A stretch of DNA of 64,000 nucleotides from Polychytrium aggregatum (lineage: Eukaryota > Chytridiomycota > Chytridiomycetes > Polychytriales), in contig NW_026516230.1 in NCBI RefSeq assembly GCF_025602895.1, positions 124,001 through 188,000 on the forward strand, read 5' to 3'. The position numbers and the translations under genes are program-made. A model generated the notes under the pieces. The model did no database searches. It saw only the letters and a program-made list of their open reading frames with translations, and had not been told where the DNA came from. Below, piece by piece: positions 35,129 to 46,735 of the stretch (positions are counted from its first letter, which is position 1; each line of letters starts with the position of its first letter).

Positions 35129-37424
35129 TCATCCTTGAGCGCCGCTCCACGGGATCATGAGGATGCCGCCAACAAGAATGCCGCCGCCCGAGAACGCAAA
35201 GGACGCAAAGTGTCTCCAGAAGGCCATACACGGTGGTGAGTAGATGTACAGGTATCCCGGGGATCCGCCCAGTTGCTTGCCGATCATGTCGGTGAGAATC
35301 GTGGCAACGATGTTCATCAGAGCCAAGCCAACCCATTGCCAGAGCTGAGGCTTGAAATAGCCGCAGAGGTTATATCCAGCGCCGCAATCGAACACCTGCC
35401 AGCGACAGGGGAGCGAGCGGTGAGTCGAAGCTCGGGAACCAGCACAATATCAGGCGACTCTCACCGTATAGTATAGCGAGTAGTTTGCGGCATTCATCAG
35501 AGCGAGTTGAGCAAGGCAGTAGTAGTCCGAAACAATCTTGGTCCCCTGTGATGCAACACGTAAATGTCGTCGGCAAGCGGCTCAGCAGCCAAAACATTGG
35601 AGCCTGTATTCGAGGTGTATGGAAAATGTGCATGCTCACAAGCAATGCCCTGCAACAACGGTCTGCAAGCCATGGTCTGCAAACGATGGTCTGCGAGCGA
35701 TCGATCTACAGCTCACCATATACATTGCGCGCATGACCGACTCTTCGCATATGGAGCGAGGAAGGAATCGTTTGAACGGGCGCATGAGAACCAAGGTTGC
35801 ATTTGTTCTTGCTAACACTGGCGAGGGGGGGGGAAGGATGGCGTGATATTAATTTCAGCAGGGTTGCGATGAGAAGCAATGCTTCCGAGGTCATGGGGCT
35901 ATCTGCTTCAGCAGCTCCATCGACATCGTCAACGGCTCGATCGACATCAGCACCAGCCAGGCTCCGCAGCATCGCCGGTTCTCACCGTCGAGAATGACTG
36001 TCAAAGCCATGTTCATGATGAATGCGAACGGCGAGTTGTCCATGGAGGCAATCAACAACACAAAGGCCACTCCCTGTGAGGTTGGTCGCATTGGCGGGTG
36101 TTGGTCAGAAAGTGGTTGTAGCGGGTTTTGTGCAATCGCGCATGGAGCAGTGTCGTTCTTTCAGGTGCACATGCTCGCACCTGTATCCCGGCCGCAACAA
36201 AGGCATAAAGCGAAACGATGTTGGATGTCTTCCAAAAGAACCGGTGGTCGAGGGCGACGACCTTGTAGTCGCCCAGCTCCTCCTTCGATGGATCGCGGCC
36301 ATGCCGCAGCCGGAACTGTTGGCAGGGGTCTGTGACCTTGCTCAGATGGGTATCCAGCATACTCCAGGACTTCTCGTAGATGACAAAGATGATGATCTCG
36401 CAAAAGTTGACAATGAGGGGTGCCCCAACGAGAGCGACAGAATCCAGGAGAATCGAGTTGGAGCTGTGGGCATAGGCCAAGAAATTGCCATAGCCCAGTC
36501 CATAGATGAGCACGATGATGATGAAGCAGACAATATACGCAGCAAAGAGTGGCTGGAGAATCATGAAAGCGGAGAAGAATGGCACCGGGCGCAAACATAG
36601 CTTCAGGACAAAGAGAATTTGTATCAGGATCGAAAACAGGAACAAGACAAAGAAACACTGGAGTAGCGAGCTTCTGAACGGGAGCCAGAGTGTGACGACG
36701 ACGAGTACGACCATGTAGGCCACAGTGAACATCATTGGGGTGACAATCCGGTGAAAGATGGCCTTGAAGGAGCCCAGCGTGAAGGCGTTACTGCACAAGA
36801 AACGAGAGGGCATTTCCAGGTTATCAGAGGGATTGATGCATCGCAGCGCCAAGGTGGGTATGAGGGAGCCATGGCGTCATGGTGGCATTTGCAGCAGCAT
36901 CTCGAGCAGGGTACTTCATGTTAGTATTGGGCGATGCTTTACCCCGTTAGCCCAAAGAATATCGGCAGAATTGTAAAGCTGAAGATAATTCCCTCGCTGA
37001 CTGTGCACACTCGATCAAGGGTGCATTTGACAATCGAGTTGCGGAAGATGCTTGGCACGATCGTGAAGGAGGCAAAGAACAACATGGCAGCGAAGAACGG
37101 GCCGAGGCATCTGCATATCTGCCAGAGGTGCGAGGGGTGCAGGCGAATATCCATCAAGAACTTCCAGCGCGGCCATGGAGCTTCCTGGTCGGCATTGCTG
37201 CCGCTGTGATATGGCCTTTGTTGCAAGTTGGCGGCCTCGAGATCGCTCAGTTGGCGGAGCAACTCAAGGGGTCGCATGGCCTCCACTGGCGATAGCTTTG
37301 GATTAGACATCGAGTCGCGGCCAACGGAAGGGACTGGCTTGGCAACACTCGCCACTGGATAGCTCTGCGAGGAGGATGGGCGATATCGACAGAGCTTGCA
37401 GTCAAGCAAGCGGATTTCTGGCAT
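35129..37424 (-). CDS. Polytopic membrane protein of unknown family
   Basis: I do not recognise the family. Exons inferred on the minus strand: 37424-36943, 36790-36181, 36073-35986, one uncertain exon near 35970-35850, 35545-35465 and 35395-35129. Phases join cleanly for the first two (482 + 610 nt). The N-terminal 90 residues are hydrophilic (RPLELLRQLSDLEAANLQQR) and likely cytosolic. They are followed by about ten hydrophobic segments, for example FFAAMLFFASFTIVPSIF, FTVAYMVVLVVVTLWL, CFFVLFLFSILIQILFVLKL and YIVCFIIIVLIYGLGYG. There is also a charged loop (CQQFRLRHGRDPSKEELGDY). The last exon has VFDCGAGYNLCGYFKPQLW and a Gly-rich final helix (FAFSGGGILVGGILMI). A transporter or channel is possible, but no signature was found. 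Confidence 0.65.
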
Positions 37425-37955
37425 CGAGCCAGAGCACGGGGTTTGGATCGCTCGCTGGTGAAGGACATGCCGCCTGGAACGGCAAGAAGTTGGCTCTGTC
37501 CATCCGGCGGAATAGTGGCTGTCCTCAGGCTACGTCAGCCCCGACCAGCGGGTCTTTTGCCGGGGGCAGTATTGCCCGGATCACCGACATATTGCTGCTG
37601 CACCAACGACGACGTCGCCAGCACCCCGGCACGCGCGTCAAGGAGGCCCCCTGACACAAACAGGGGGCGACGCGCCAGGATGCCCGGGCTGCGCACCACG
37701 CTCAATATGCCCGGTTTGGGAAAAATGGATTTCATTGCGGCCACGGCTGGTGGTGCTCGTCTTGGGTGGCCCGGCTCGCTGGAACCTGCACACCGAGCGA
37801 TCTATCCAGAACCGACCAGGACCGATCCATCTCCAGCAGGAGCGCCCGGCATCCGATCTCGACGGCGCACGTCCCGCAGCAGTCGCATTCTATCCAGCCA
37901 CTGCCTCACTGACCCACCCCCAGTCCTGGGCACCTACTCTGTTCAGCGCCCTGCC
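37425..37955. promoter_or_regulatory. Divergent upstream region, membrane-protein gene / NUP120
   Basis: 530 bp between two divergently transcribed starts. The plus frame is open upstream of the NUP120 start but lacks conserved sequence, so I treat it as non-coding. Confidence 0.45.
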
Positions 37956-40900
37956 ATGCCCTGGATCCGAGAAACCCCGGTGCCCATCCACGAGGTCTAC
38001 GAGCGACCCGGCCACGGAGACGGCCACCCAGCGCCGGCCGTCGGCCCGGTCTCCCATCTGACCATCGAAGCCGACGGCGTCGACCCCACGTACTACCCCA
38101 CCTTCGATCTGATGCGCTATGATCAATTGGCATCATATTCTCCCCTGGGCTCGACATTCCACCTCTACGATCGAGCCAGCTCGGCTCGGGAGTACGCACG
38201 CGCGGATGGCTCAGACTCGAATCATGATGCAGAGACGGAGGGCTCTGAGCAAACAACAATATGTGTCATGTCGGGCTATTGGCATATTCTGGGAAACCGC
38301 CGGACCTGTCTGGAAATCAAGACCTTTCCTCCCCCCATCGTCGGCGACCCTGACGACCAGAGCATCTTTTTGAGTAAGCAAGTGCACTCGGCCCTGCTCT
38401 GGAACGGCACGGCGCCTATCTTTCTACCTTGCTCGCTGGCCGCAGCAACAGAAAGTATCTCCACCGCTACTGGACCGACGCTGGTCGCCCCCCAAGTGGC
38501 ATCATAGTAAATCTACTAGTTTCTGACTCTCTCTCTCTCTCTCTTCCTCTCTCTGCCGCTCAATCCAGGCTCCCTGTCGAACCAGTCGATCCAGATTCAC
38601 CTTCCCGAGCCGGCCCTGCCAGATCCTGCTCTATTTTACTGCAAAGAAACCCAGTCGATCCTGGTCCACGTAGTGCTCGCATCTGGCGAGCTGCGGCGCT
38701 TCCAGATCTCCGTCGTCGAGGCGCAGGACGTGGTGCTCAGCGAGCTCACTCCCGTGGTCTTTGACCCTGCACTCTCGGATCCTGGGACCAAGCCCAGGCT
38801 GCCGGTGCTGGTCTCCATGCCGGATGTCAACCAAGCCTGGGTCTCGTTCTCGGACGGAGCGCTTCTCTATCTCGATATTCGCAATGGATTAGAAGGTATG
38901 TTGGTGTTGTATGGATCGATGCCGGGACCCACAGCCGCAGAGCGAGACCTGGATCAGGGACTGACCGGCCAATCCCGCAATTCGCGATGGGATGGTTCAC
39001 GCTTTGGACCGCAGCCCAGGTCATCCTACAAGACAGCCCGAACTTGATGGGCAAGCTGACCTCGCTGGTCCCCAAGCTACTCCAGAGCAAGCTCTATCGC
39101 CAATCCTCAATCCAGGCTGCCGAAATCGAGGAGCCGGACTGGCCCGTCTCGCTTGTGACCGAGGAGAATCTTCCGGTGGCCGTGGTGCTGACGCGCGAGG
39201 GCCGCATTCGAGTCTGGGATGCTGTCCAAAAACGATGCTTGAAGAGCATCCAGTTGGAACAGGAGCTGCTGACAACGGTGGACGAGAGCATGCAGAGAAT
39301 CTGCTCGTTTTCCAAGGTCTCGCAAGAAGCTCGGTACCACATGAAAGCCTTTGACTGGATCGTCGACGACAACACCGGCGACCAGAGCTTCAAGCTAGCT
39401 CTGCTGATTCCGACCGCGCACTCGGCAGCGCCCATCCTGCTCGTGAGCCAAGTTCAGTATACTCGTGGAACTGCCGACATCAGCCCTATTCACAAATCGA
39501 TATGCCACTGGGATGACGATGCCGGAACCACCATCGCCGATCATCTGGTCGACTTTTTCGTTGTGCCGTCCTCGTGTCTGGGCGGCAACGTTCTGTCGGC
39601 TCAGCCCGGCGATCCGACTGTTGTCGACAGGTCCTGGGCCATCTGTGGCGCCTGGGAGCGCCAGTGCCAGAGCTATGCGCGCTACACACACATTATTTTA
39701 ACCACCGCCGGTCCCGAGGTGCCTTCCAAGCATATAACCCCGCAGCGGTGGATCTCGATCTGGACTCGGCCGCGACAATTGCTGGACGTTCCAGAATCGG
39801 AGCAGCGCATTCAAGCCAACGATATTGACGAGCTCTTCCTGAAGCACCTGGTCGCCAGCGAACGATTCAGTACAACCGTTCTGCACAACGTCCTGGAGCA
39901 GTACGTCGAGTTCTATAGCGTGCCTCTGCCTGACCTGATCAAGATTCCTCTGGGCCGGTGTATCACGATGGCAGTGCACGAAGCCGTAAAGCAAGCCACG
40001 GACCTGTCGCCTATAGACGATCAAGTCCTTCTTGAGGCCGCCCAGATCCACCACGAAGAGCTCCGAGAGAAATGGGGACGGTTCCTGGCCATGTGCATCG
40101 AGCTCGACATTGTCGAAAACACGCCGCTCGGTCTGGGCATCAACCCGATCACAGGGCTTGTCACCATGGTCAAGCGTGGCGGCTTCAGTATTCTCCGTAT
40201 GTGCGATGCTTCCGAGGTCTTGTGCCTGCAGCAGAACGCTGTCTCTGGAGGATTCGACTCGTCGGCCTTTGCCATGCTGGCACCCTCGTGGCTGAAGCGA
40301 TACCCGGGCCTCTGCTCAAGTCAGTTCCGACACAATGCCACCGTCTTCTTTGACGTTGTTGACCACGTCAACCAAGTGGTCCACCCATGCGACATCAAGG
40401 CCTTTGAAGAGGATGTCGCGTATAGCCTCTCAAGCCACGACAGCGTCGGCATGACGATATCATACGTGGCCTCGCTCTACAGCAAACACTTCCATGAACT
40501 CGCGCGAAGCCCCGAGGACGTCAATGCGCTTCTGCGTGAGCTCAGCGGAATCGAAGAGTTTCCTGTGTGGTACACCGAGATGATTGATCTTCTCGGCGGC
40601 AAGGATGCGCTTTCGACTACAAGCACCCCCTGGCAGTGGCCGTCTTTCTCGGACGGGCAGCGCTCCGACATGATGCAGTTGATCTTTGTCGCCAGTCAGA
40701 AGCAGATCATCGAGTCCAGATACGAGCTCTGCCGCAACTTTTTGGTGTTCCTGACGGTCCTGAAGAGCCAAGGCCATCGCTTGGGTCTGCGGTTCGAGGT
40801 GCCCAAGGTCACTTTTTTGAGCACGTGTGTGCTGTTCCAGTCGCTTTACTTTTTGAAGTGGAGCGGCGAGCGACGCACGCGCCGGTCTCTCCCGCGGCGG

Positions 40901-43900
40901 GACGAGATTGGCGTCGAAGGCCGTCTGCAAACGCTCAGTCTCGCTGGCAGCCATCCCGAGTACCAAAGTGACCTCGTCCTGGCCAAGATCATCAACTATC
41001 GGCTCTGTCATCGCGACCAACCATCGGCCAGCTTCGAAGAGGGCCTGTTTAGCGAAATTACGGCTGTTGTCAGCGCACGCATGGCCAAGCTCGAAATTCT
41101 GGCGCCGGTGTCGCTGCGAACCAGCAACGTATTCAAGAACACACAGGAAGACCAGGTCCGACGGGGTTACTTTGAACTATTGCTCCCGATCTGGCGACTG
41201 GGCGAGTATGAGCTCCTGTCCGAGGGCCTGAAGATGGTGCCCTTCTGCGGATGCACCGGCGTGAGCGCCAAGGGGCCGGGTAGCGGGATCATGTATCTCG
41301 CTGGTATCACGAAGCTCGAACTCGGCGAGATCGAGAGATCCAAGACATATCTTGAACGGGCAGTGCTATCGTTTGGTAAGCGCACGGTCTTGACATGACT
41401 CTCTGCCTCGAAGCCAGATGAATTGCTTGGGAGCACAGGCATGCATATGGTGGCTCAGTGCCTGCCACACGGCGCCCGCTATATGCCACGCGTTGCTGAT
41501 CTTCGATCGTTGCTTTGGCCCGCAGACGAGGCCAGTCGCAAGGACCTGGACATGCTCCACCCAGGTTTTGCACAGTCTCTGAACCTTGAGGCGTACTATG
41601 AGCACATCATTCGAATCTACGAACAGAAGAAGATATCCGACGGCGTTGTGCACTTTGTGTTGCTTGCAATGTCGATTGCTGTCCCGGAGAAGGTATTTAC
41701 TTGCATAACAGCAGGAGTTGCGAAAGGCTGGTGCATGCTCTTGAAACGTCTGGGCTGCATGCCAGAGAGACTCTCTGTCGTAACCAAGCACAAGCAGCTG
41801 ATTGAAATTGGATTGCCGATACTGGTCGGCTAATTATACGATACCGATGTTGGTGACAGATGAACCGCTATCGCATGCGGCTGTTCCATGAATATTTGGA
41901 GCTGCTGGACTTTGATGCAGCCTACACGGCCCTCATGTCCAATACAGAGCCGACCAGGTAAGGGCTCAAGCAGCGATGGAAACGATACCAAGCAAGCTGT
42001 GCCAGTGTCCGGATGAACAGACGCGGACTTGATCCTCCTGTCGATGGTGCTGACCCTTGCCTACGGTCCCTGTTGCTGGGACGCACAGCCAAAAGAACTG
42101 CCTCGAGCGATTTGTGACTAAGCTCTGTGAGCACGGCGAGATCGAGGCGCTCTGCACAAAGTACTCGTTCTCCGGGCTCGGAACCGATGTCGAGAGATTC
42201 CTCAAGTTCAAGGCCAGCACGCAGGTGCTCGGGCCAGACCGACGCAGCGATGCAGTGAACTCGGGCGAAGTGCCCAACTACTATCGCATCCTGTACAGCT
42301 ACTATGTATTCCGGGGCGACTTTCGCAGCGGTAAGTGGCGGCGTCTCGGATGAGGGGCAAGAGCGGGCGGTGGCGAGGCTCGGATGGCGGTCTCAGTCGA
42401 TTGATCGACAGACGCTCATAGATCGACCCGCACTGCCTCACGTTGTCTGATGATTGCTGACTGGTGGCTATTCTTGATTCCCGACTGCTTGCAGCCGGGC
42501 TGGCGATGTATGAGAATGCCTGTGCCCTCGCTTCGATCAAGCTCTTCCAAGGATCCCGCCTCCATGAGGGACCTGGTGCTGGCGACCTGTCCGTTCGCCA
42601 CCGCCAAAGCATCCAGCCGTCGTCGGTGGTTACAGAGAAGGAAATCACCACTCTTACCCGGCAGCAGGCCGAGTGCTACCTCGTGGCTATCAACATTCTA
42701 TCGCTCCTCGAGCCATCAGAGGCCTTCTTGTTGGTGGAGACAAAGTCATCCTCGCTGGAGGACCCATGCGAATGGAAGGTCGGAGCAAACCGCAAGCGTC
42801 AGAAGATCCTGGAAACGGATGTGAATGGCCAGGGTAGGTTTGAGGCGACGAAGAACTTGCTCCATCTACGATGCCAGTCGGTGGCCCTGTGCTGACATTT
42901 TTGGCCGATGCTCTCCCGTTGCAACTCCCAGGCTCTGCTCTGGATGGCAAGACCACCAGGATGGTGACTCTCCAGGACCTGCGCCAAGGGTATATCCTCA
43001 CGCTGGCCAAGCTTGAGCTGTCAGCCCTTCCGATGACATCGTACCTGGCGAGCTCGACTCTGCCACTCCGGCCACAGTCAGCTGTAGATCTCTATATCCA
43101 TGCAAGCCAGTTCGATCAGGCCTTCAGTATCGCAAAGCTATTCGATCTTGACATGAAGTCCATTTTTGAGAACTGTGCCCGCAAGTGCATCAAGATGGCT
43201 TGGGCGGAACGGAACCAAACGTGAGTATCCTCACACAAGCAAGCGATTCGGATGGCCGCATTCAGAGCGCTGCTGTGCTAGAATGACTACTGGCGAGAGG
43301 CCCTTGTACTGCCGACACTGACCCGACGATGGATCTGCAGCGAAATCGCCGACGAAGACTATGAGATTCTCAAGGAGCGGCCGGCATCGTGGGAGGGCAC
43401 GGCGTCGCGCTCGGCCTGGCGGCTGCTCGAGAACTATCTTCGCCTGCACGACCGGGCTGAAGATGGGCTCGTGCACCGCCGAGCAGTTGTGGAGGTGGTC
43501 CTGCGAGAAGACCCCTCAAGCATGCCTGTGTGGCTCCGCGACTCGTTTATGGTATGTAACATGGAGCGCTACTGTGATTGCTGGGCATGACGTATGGTGC
43601 TGGGGATGCAATGAGGCAGCGGTCCTAGCAGTGTCAGATGAACCCAGGGACGTGTACATCCAGCTAACTCATCCCCGGCGGCGGCCACTCTCGACTGGCC
43701 TCATCGAATTCCAAGACCAACCGCCCTGAGGAGCTGCTCAACGCCTATCTCCGGAACAACCTCGTCGAGGACGCCGTCCGGTTTGCCACGCGATATATCG
43801 CCGAGGTAAGTTTCAGCCCCGCAGAAGCAACTTCGTGAGCACTGTACAGCCGTCAGAATGCAGCATGAATACGCGGCTGGCTAATGCGATATCTACCCTC

Positions 43901-44123
43901 GACACGCCAGTATCTCCGGTCCGCCGAACTCCGAGCTGGCCAGACGCAACAGGCCGAGCTGTGGCTCCCATACACCACGATCGATCGGGTGGCCGCCAGC
44001 GCCAGCGTCATCCTCCAGAGCCATGGCGGAGATTCCCTCGACAGCCTCAAGGCGCTCACGGAGCGATTGACGCAGGCGCTTGATGGGTACCTGAGCTTTG
44101 TCGGGCGCGAGAGCCGGGCATGA
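37956..44123 (+). CDS. NUP120: Nucleoporin Nup120/Nup160 (Y-complex), 11-12 exons
   Basis: Scaffold subunit of the nuclear pore Y-complex (Nup84/Nup107 complex), needed for pore assembly and mRNA export. Exons: 37956-38373, 38569-38895, 38958-41375, 41418-41691, about 41861-41958, 42090-42332, 42495-42832, 42932-43220, 43341-43551, about 43712-43806 and about 43913-44123. Splice phases join correctly for the first four. The N-terminal half forms the beta-propeller: VHVVLASGELRRFQISVVEA; GWFTLWTAAQVILQ; VVLTREGRIRVWDAVQKRCL, a WD-like blade. The C-terminal half is an alpha-solenoid (YYEHIIRIYEQKKISDGVVH, NYYRILYSYYVFRGDF) and ends with WLPYTTIDRV. The assignment rests on architecture and these blocks; the family is poorly conserved in sequence. 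Intron 1 carries a CT-rich run before its acceptor. Confidence 0.85.
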
Positions 44124-44165
44124 GCAACATGCGAGCGCCGGGCATGAGCAACATGCGAGCGCCGT
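44109..44165. repeat. 24-bp direct duplication at the NUP120 stop codon
   Basis: The 24-mer starting GAGAGCCGGGCATGAGCAAC is repeated in tandem with small changes. The TGA stop lies in the first copy, and the repeated ATGAGCAACATGCGAGCGCC is outside the coding region. Confidence 0.7.
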
Positions 44166-45636
44166 GCGGGCATCGTGAGAACGTCGCGAGCACCAGACGC
44201 AGAATAGAGTGCGCCCCAAATGAAACGGACCACCCTGTTTTTGCAATTTGTCGCACCCACTCCATTCGGTTCAGGAGGTGGCTCGGCAGCAGCAACCACG
44301 GGGCCTGCTGAGCGACGCGAGTTGCACTCGGTCCGCGCCGGCATGTCGCACAAGTCTGCCTCGCAGCCAATCCGGTGTCTCCGAGGGGAATGCTGCGATT
44401 GGCTGGCGCAGAGACGCAAACACAGCGGAACTCTCTGGAGCACGTCGCATCACGTGGCGACAAGGATGCGCAGCCGAGACAAGGGATCCGGGTCGAACCA
44501 GGAAACAAACCGCCGACTGCGCCACATCTCGCGTCGCACCGGAGACGGATTCGGAAGGCGGTTGGTCGCACAGTGCAGCATGCTGCGCACGCAACGCGGC
44601 ACGAGAAAAAAAAGCACGCGGCCGCCACCGCGGGCAGGGCGCGTCGCGGTTTCTCCTGGTGCGGTCGAACGGGGCTATAAATGCGGGCTGCTGTCTGCTC
44701 CTCCTCCACCAGCATCGAGCGAGCCAGCATCGAGCGAGCGAGCCAGCAAGCAGTCGTCGGTCCATCCGGGGCGACCGTCTGCTTGCCGGTGCCACTCAGC
44801 ACTGACTGATGCCGCAGAATGCCTCCTCGAATGACTCTCGTAACTTCTCAATCTCTCCAATCTCTATGAACAGTGTCTGCTCTCTCTCCCATTCCTCGAC
44901 CGCCTCTGGCCCCACGACCGCCTTGGTATGAGGTCAATTCAAACTTTATACTTTGATGTGCAGCATGGACGAGCCCTCCGCGGGCTCTGTGCCCTCGAAC
45001 TATAAAGCTTTGGATTGGCGCTCTTTCCAACCCGACCGGCCGGGAGCAGCCGTGGAATATGGGAGAAGATGTTGCTGCTGCTGGTCCCTGCGATATGAGG
45101 TCAAAATTACCACTATTCTTCGCCTGCCCCCTGAGCGCGGCGAACAATCGTGGGAGTTGTGGCTCTCATTTCGATGAAACCAGTGCTTGTGAGCCGCGGT
45201 GTCGTGCAGTGCTTCTGCTATCGAAAAATGGCGCTTGAGCAAGTACATATGGCCCCATATCAGAGCTGCCCGGCGTTGTTCCGTCCCCGACTGCTCCGAT
45301 TCGTGTCTTGCTGCTCCGATCCCCTAGCATGGACGCTGTCGGCGCGAGATCCCTGCGTAGGCTGCTGAGAGATGCCCACGGTCTTGTCACCGCCTTCCGG
45401 TCCAGGGACCGATTCCCCTGCTGCCCGCCGCGTTCACTGTTGTCGTCGAGAGCGGAGCAAGCCGAGCCACGACATGCTGCGCGTCCGTTTGGGTTAGACT
45501 CGGATCCCATGGTGCTGAGCAATGATAAATAGATGGATGATACATGGATGATTGTATTGAGAAGTGCGTGCTGCAGTGCCAGAGGAGACAGGACTGCCCC
45601 TCGTCTGCGCTTGGACACTCGCTGTCCGCTGCGGCA
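44124..45636. other. Intergenic region with a TATAAAT promoter and a possible small gene
   Basis: 1.5 kb between NUP120 and DPM2 (convergent). TATAAAT at 44676-44682 is followed by an imperfectly repeated GCATCGAGCGAGCCA. A Ser-rich open frame starts near 44813 (MPQNASSNDSRNFSISPISM) and could be spliced at TTG/GTATGA (about 44926) to an acceptor TGCAG near 44963. The predicted product would be about 55 residues with no known domain. I do not call it a gene. Confidence 0.3.
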
Positions 45637-46061
45637 TCAGTTCTGCTTCTTCTTCTTGCCGCCCTTCAACAGGACATACGAGATGAATCCTCCGATCGCA
45701 GACACGCCGACCACCAGGAGAATGACCGGTCCGCGGATGGCCCACTCGGCAGGGGGGAAGTATGCCTGAACGAGATGGTTGTCTGGCACAAAGGGCTGGG
45801 TTGGCAAGAGCGGAGCGTCAGAGCAAGCCAAGTGAGGATCAGGGTTACAGGCAGCGGCTGGTGCGGCGAGCGCTCGGAATGGCCCTAGAATCAGCACACA
45901 TGCCTGCATGCGATACTATGCAGCGGCTGGGCCTCAGAAAGCCGCGATCCACAGCCCAATTGTTTGCCTACCAGGATGAGGGCCCAGACGGTGTAGTAGG
46001 AAAAGACAAAGGTGGCGATCAGCAGGAGCAGGCCGCCGAAGAGTTGGTCGGAGAAAGTGGC
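45637..46061 (-). CDS. DPM2: Dolichol-phosphate mannosyltransferase subunit 2 (DPM2), first exon not located
   Basis: Small ER membrane protein that stabilises the DPM synthase catalytic subunit and also acts in GPI-GlcNAc transferase. Exon 46061-45972 encodes DQLFGGLLLLIATFVFSYYT and VWALIL, the first membrane helix. Exon 45795-45637 encodes PFVPDNHLVQAYFPP, then a second helix (VILLVVGVSAIGGFISYVLL) and the lysine tail KGGKKKKQN. Length is about 83 residues, as in the family (84 in human). The FISYVLLK end is close to FISYVMLK of animal DPM2. The start codon must lie in a short upstream exon because phase at 46061 requires only a Met or a few residues; I could not fix it. Confidence 0.85.
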
Positions 46062-46735
46062 CTTGGTGTGTTGAAATACGGCGCCGCAAGGGAGAGCCGG
46101 CGAGATTCCGTTCGTTTGCAGCCAGATCGGTTCGGCGGGAGAGACCGTTCAAACATCCAATCATCCCAGCCATGGCGGAGGGCAGATGACATTCGATTCG
46201 ATGAAACGATTTGCAATTCACGGTCCAGGGTCGAAGCGAGTCCGTTGGGTATCGATGCAGCACAGAAACAAGCGTACAGACGATATTAGGCTCGTGCGCA
46301 CTTTTGACCGCCGTTGGATCCGTTGTGCTGGTGACGAGGACGCCCATCCTCAGAGCACCTCGGTCCAGCATCCGTCCGCTCGAGCCCGGGCAGCCGTTGG
46401 GCAATACGGTACCATGTTGGTTTGCTGTTGCTGGCTATGCGGGCGGGTTCGGGGCTTGCGGCTGGAACAGCAGCGATTGAGATCGATCCAGGAGATGCGA
46501 GTAGGGCGCCGCTGGAAGGCCAGGGATCGAAAAAGCCAAAGCCAAATCGCGCTCGCCCTCGCTGTGTTCTCGGCGTGTTCTCGGCGTGCTCTCGGCGCGG
46601 ATGCCGTTCTCTGCGTTGGCTCGGTGTTCCCACACCCGCATCCCGCACTCCCGTCCGATACTCTGCATCCACTCTCCGTTCTCCGCAGTCTCATATCAAA
46701 ATCTCTACCAGCCAGCCGCCAAGGGACTCCTCGGA
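46062..46735. promoter_or_regulatory. Divergent promoter region of DPM2 and SEC15
   Basis: About 670 bp between divergent genes; includes the unlocated DPM2 first exon. A short tandem repeat (TGTTCTCGGCG, three copies, about 46563-46598) lies 140 bp before the SEC15 start. Confidence 0.5.
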
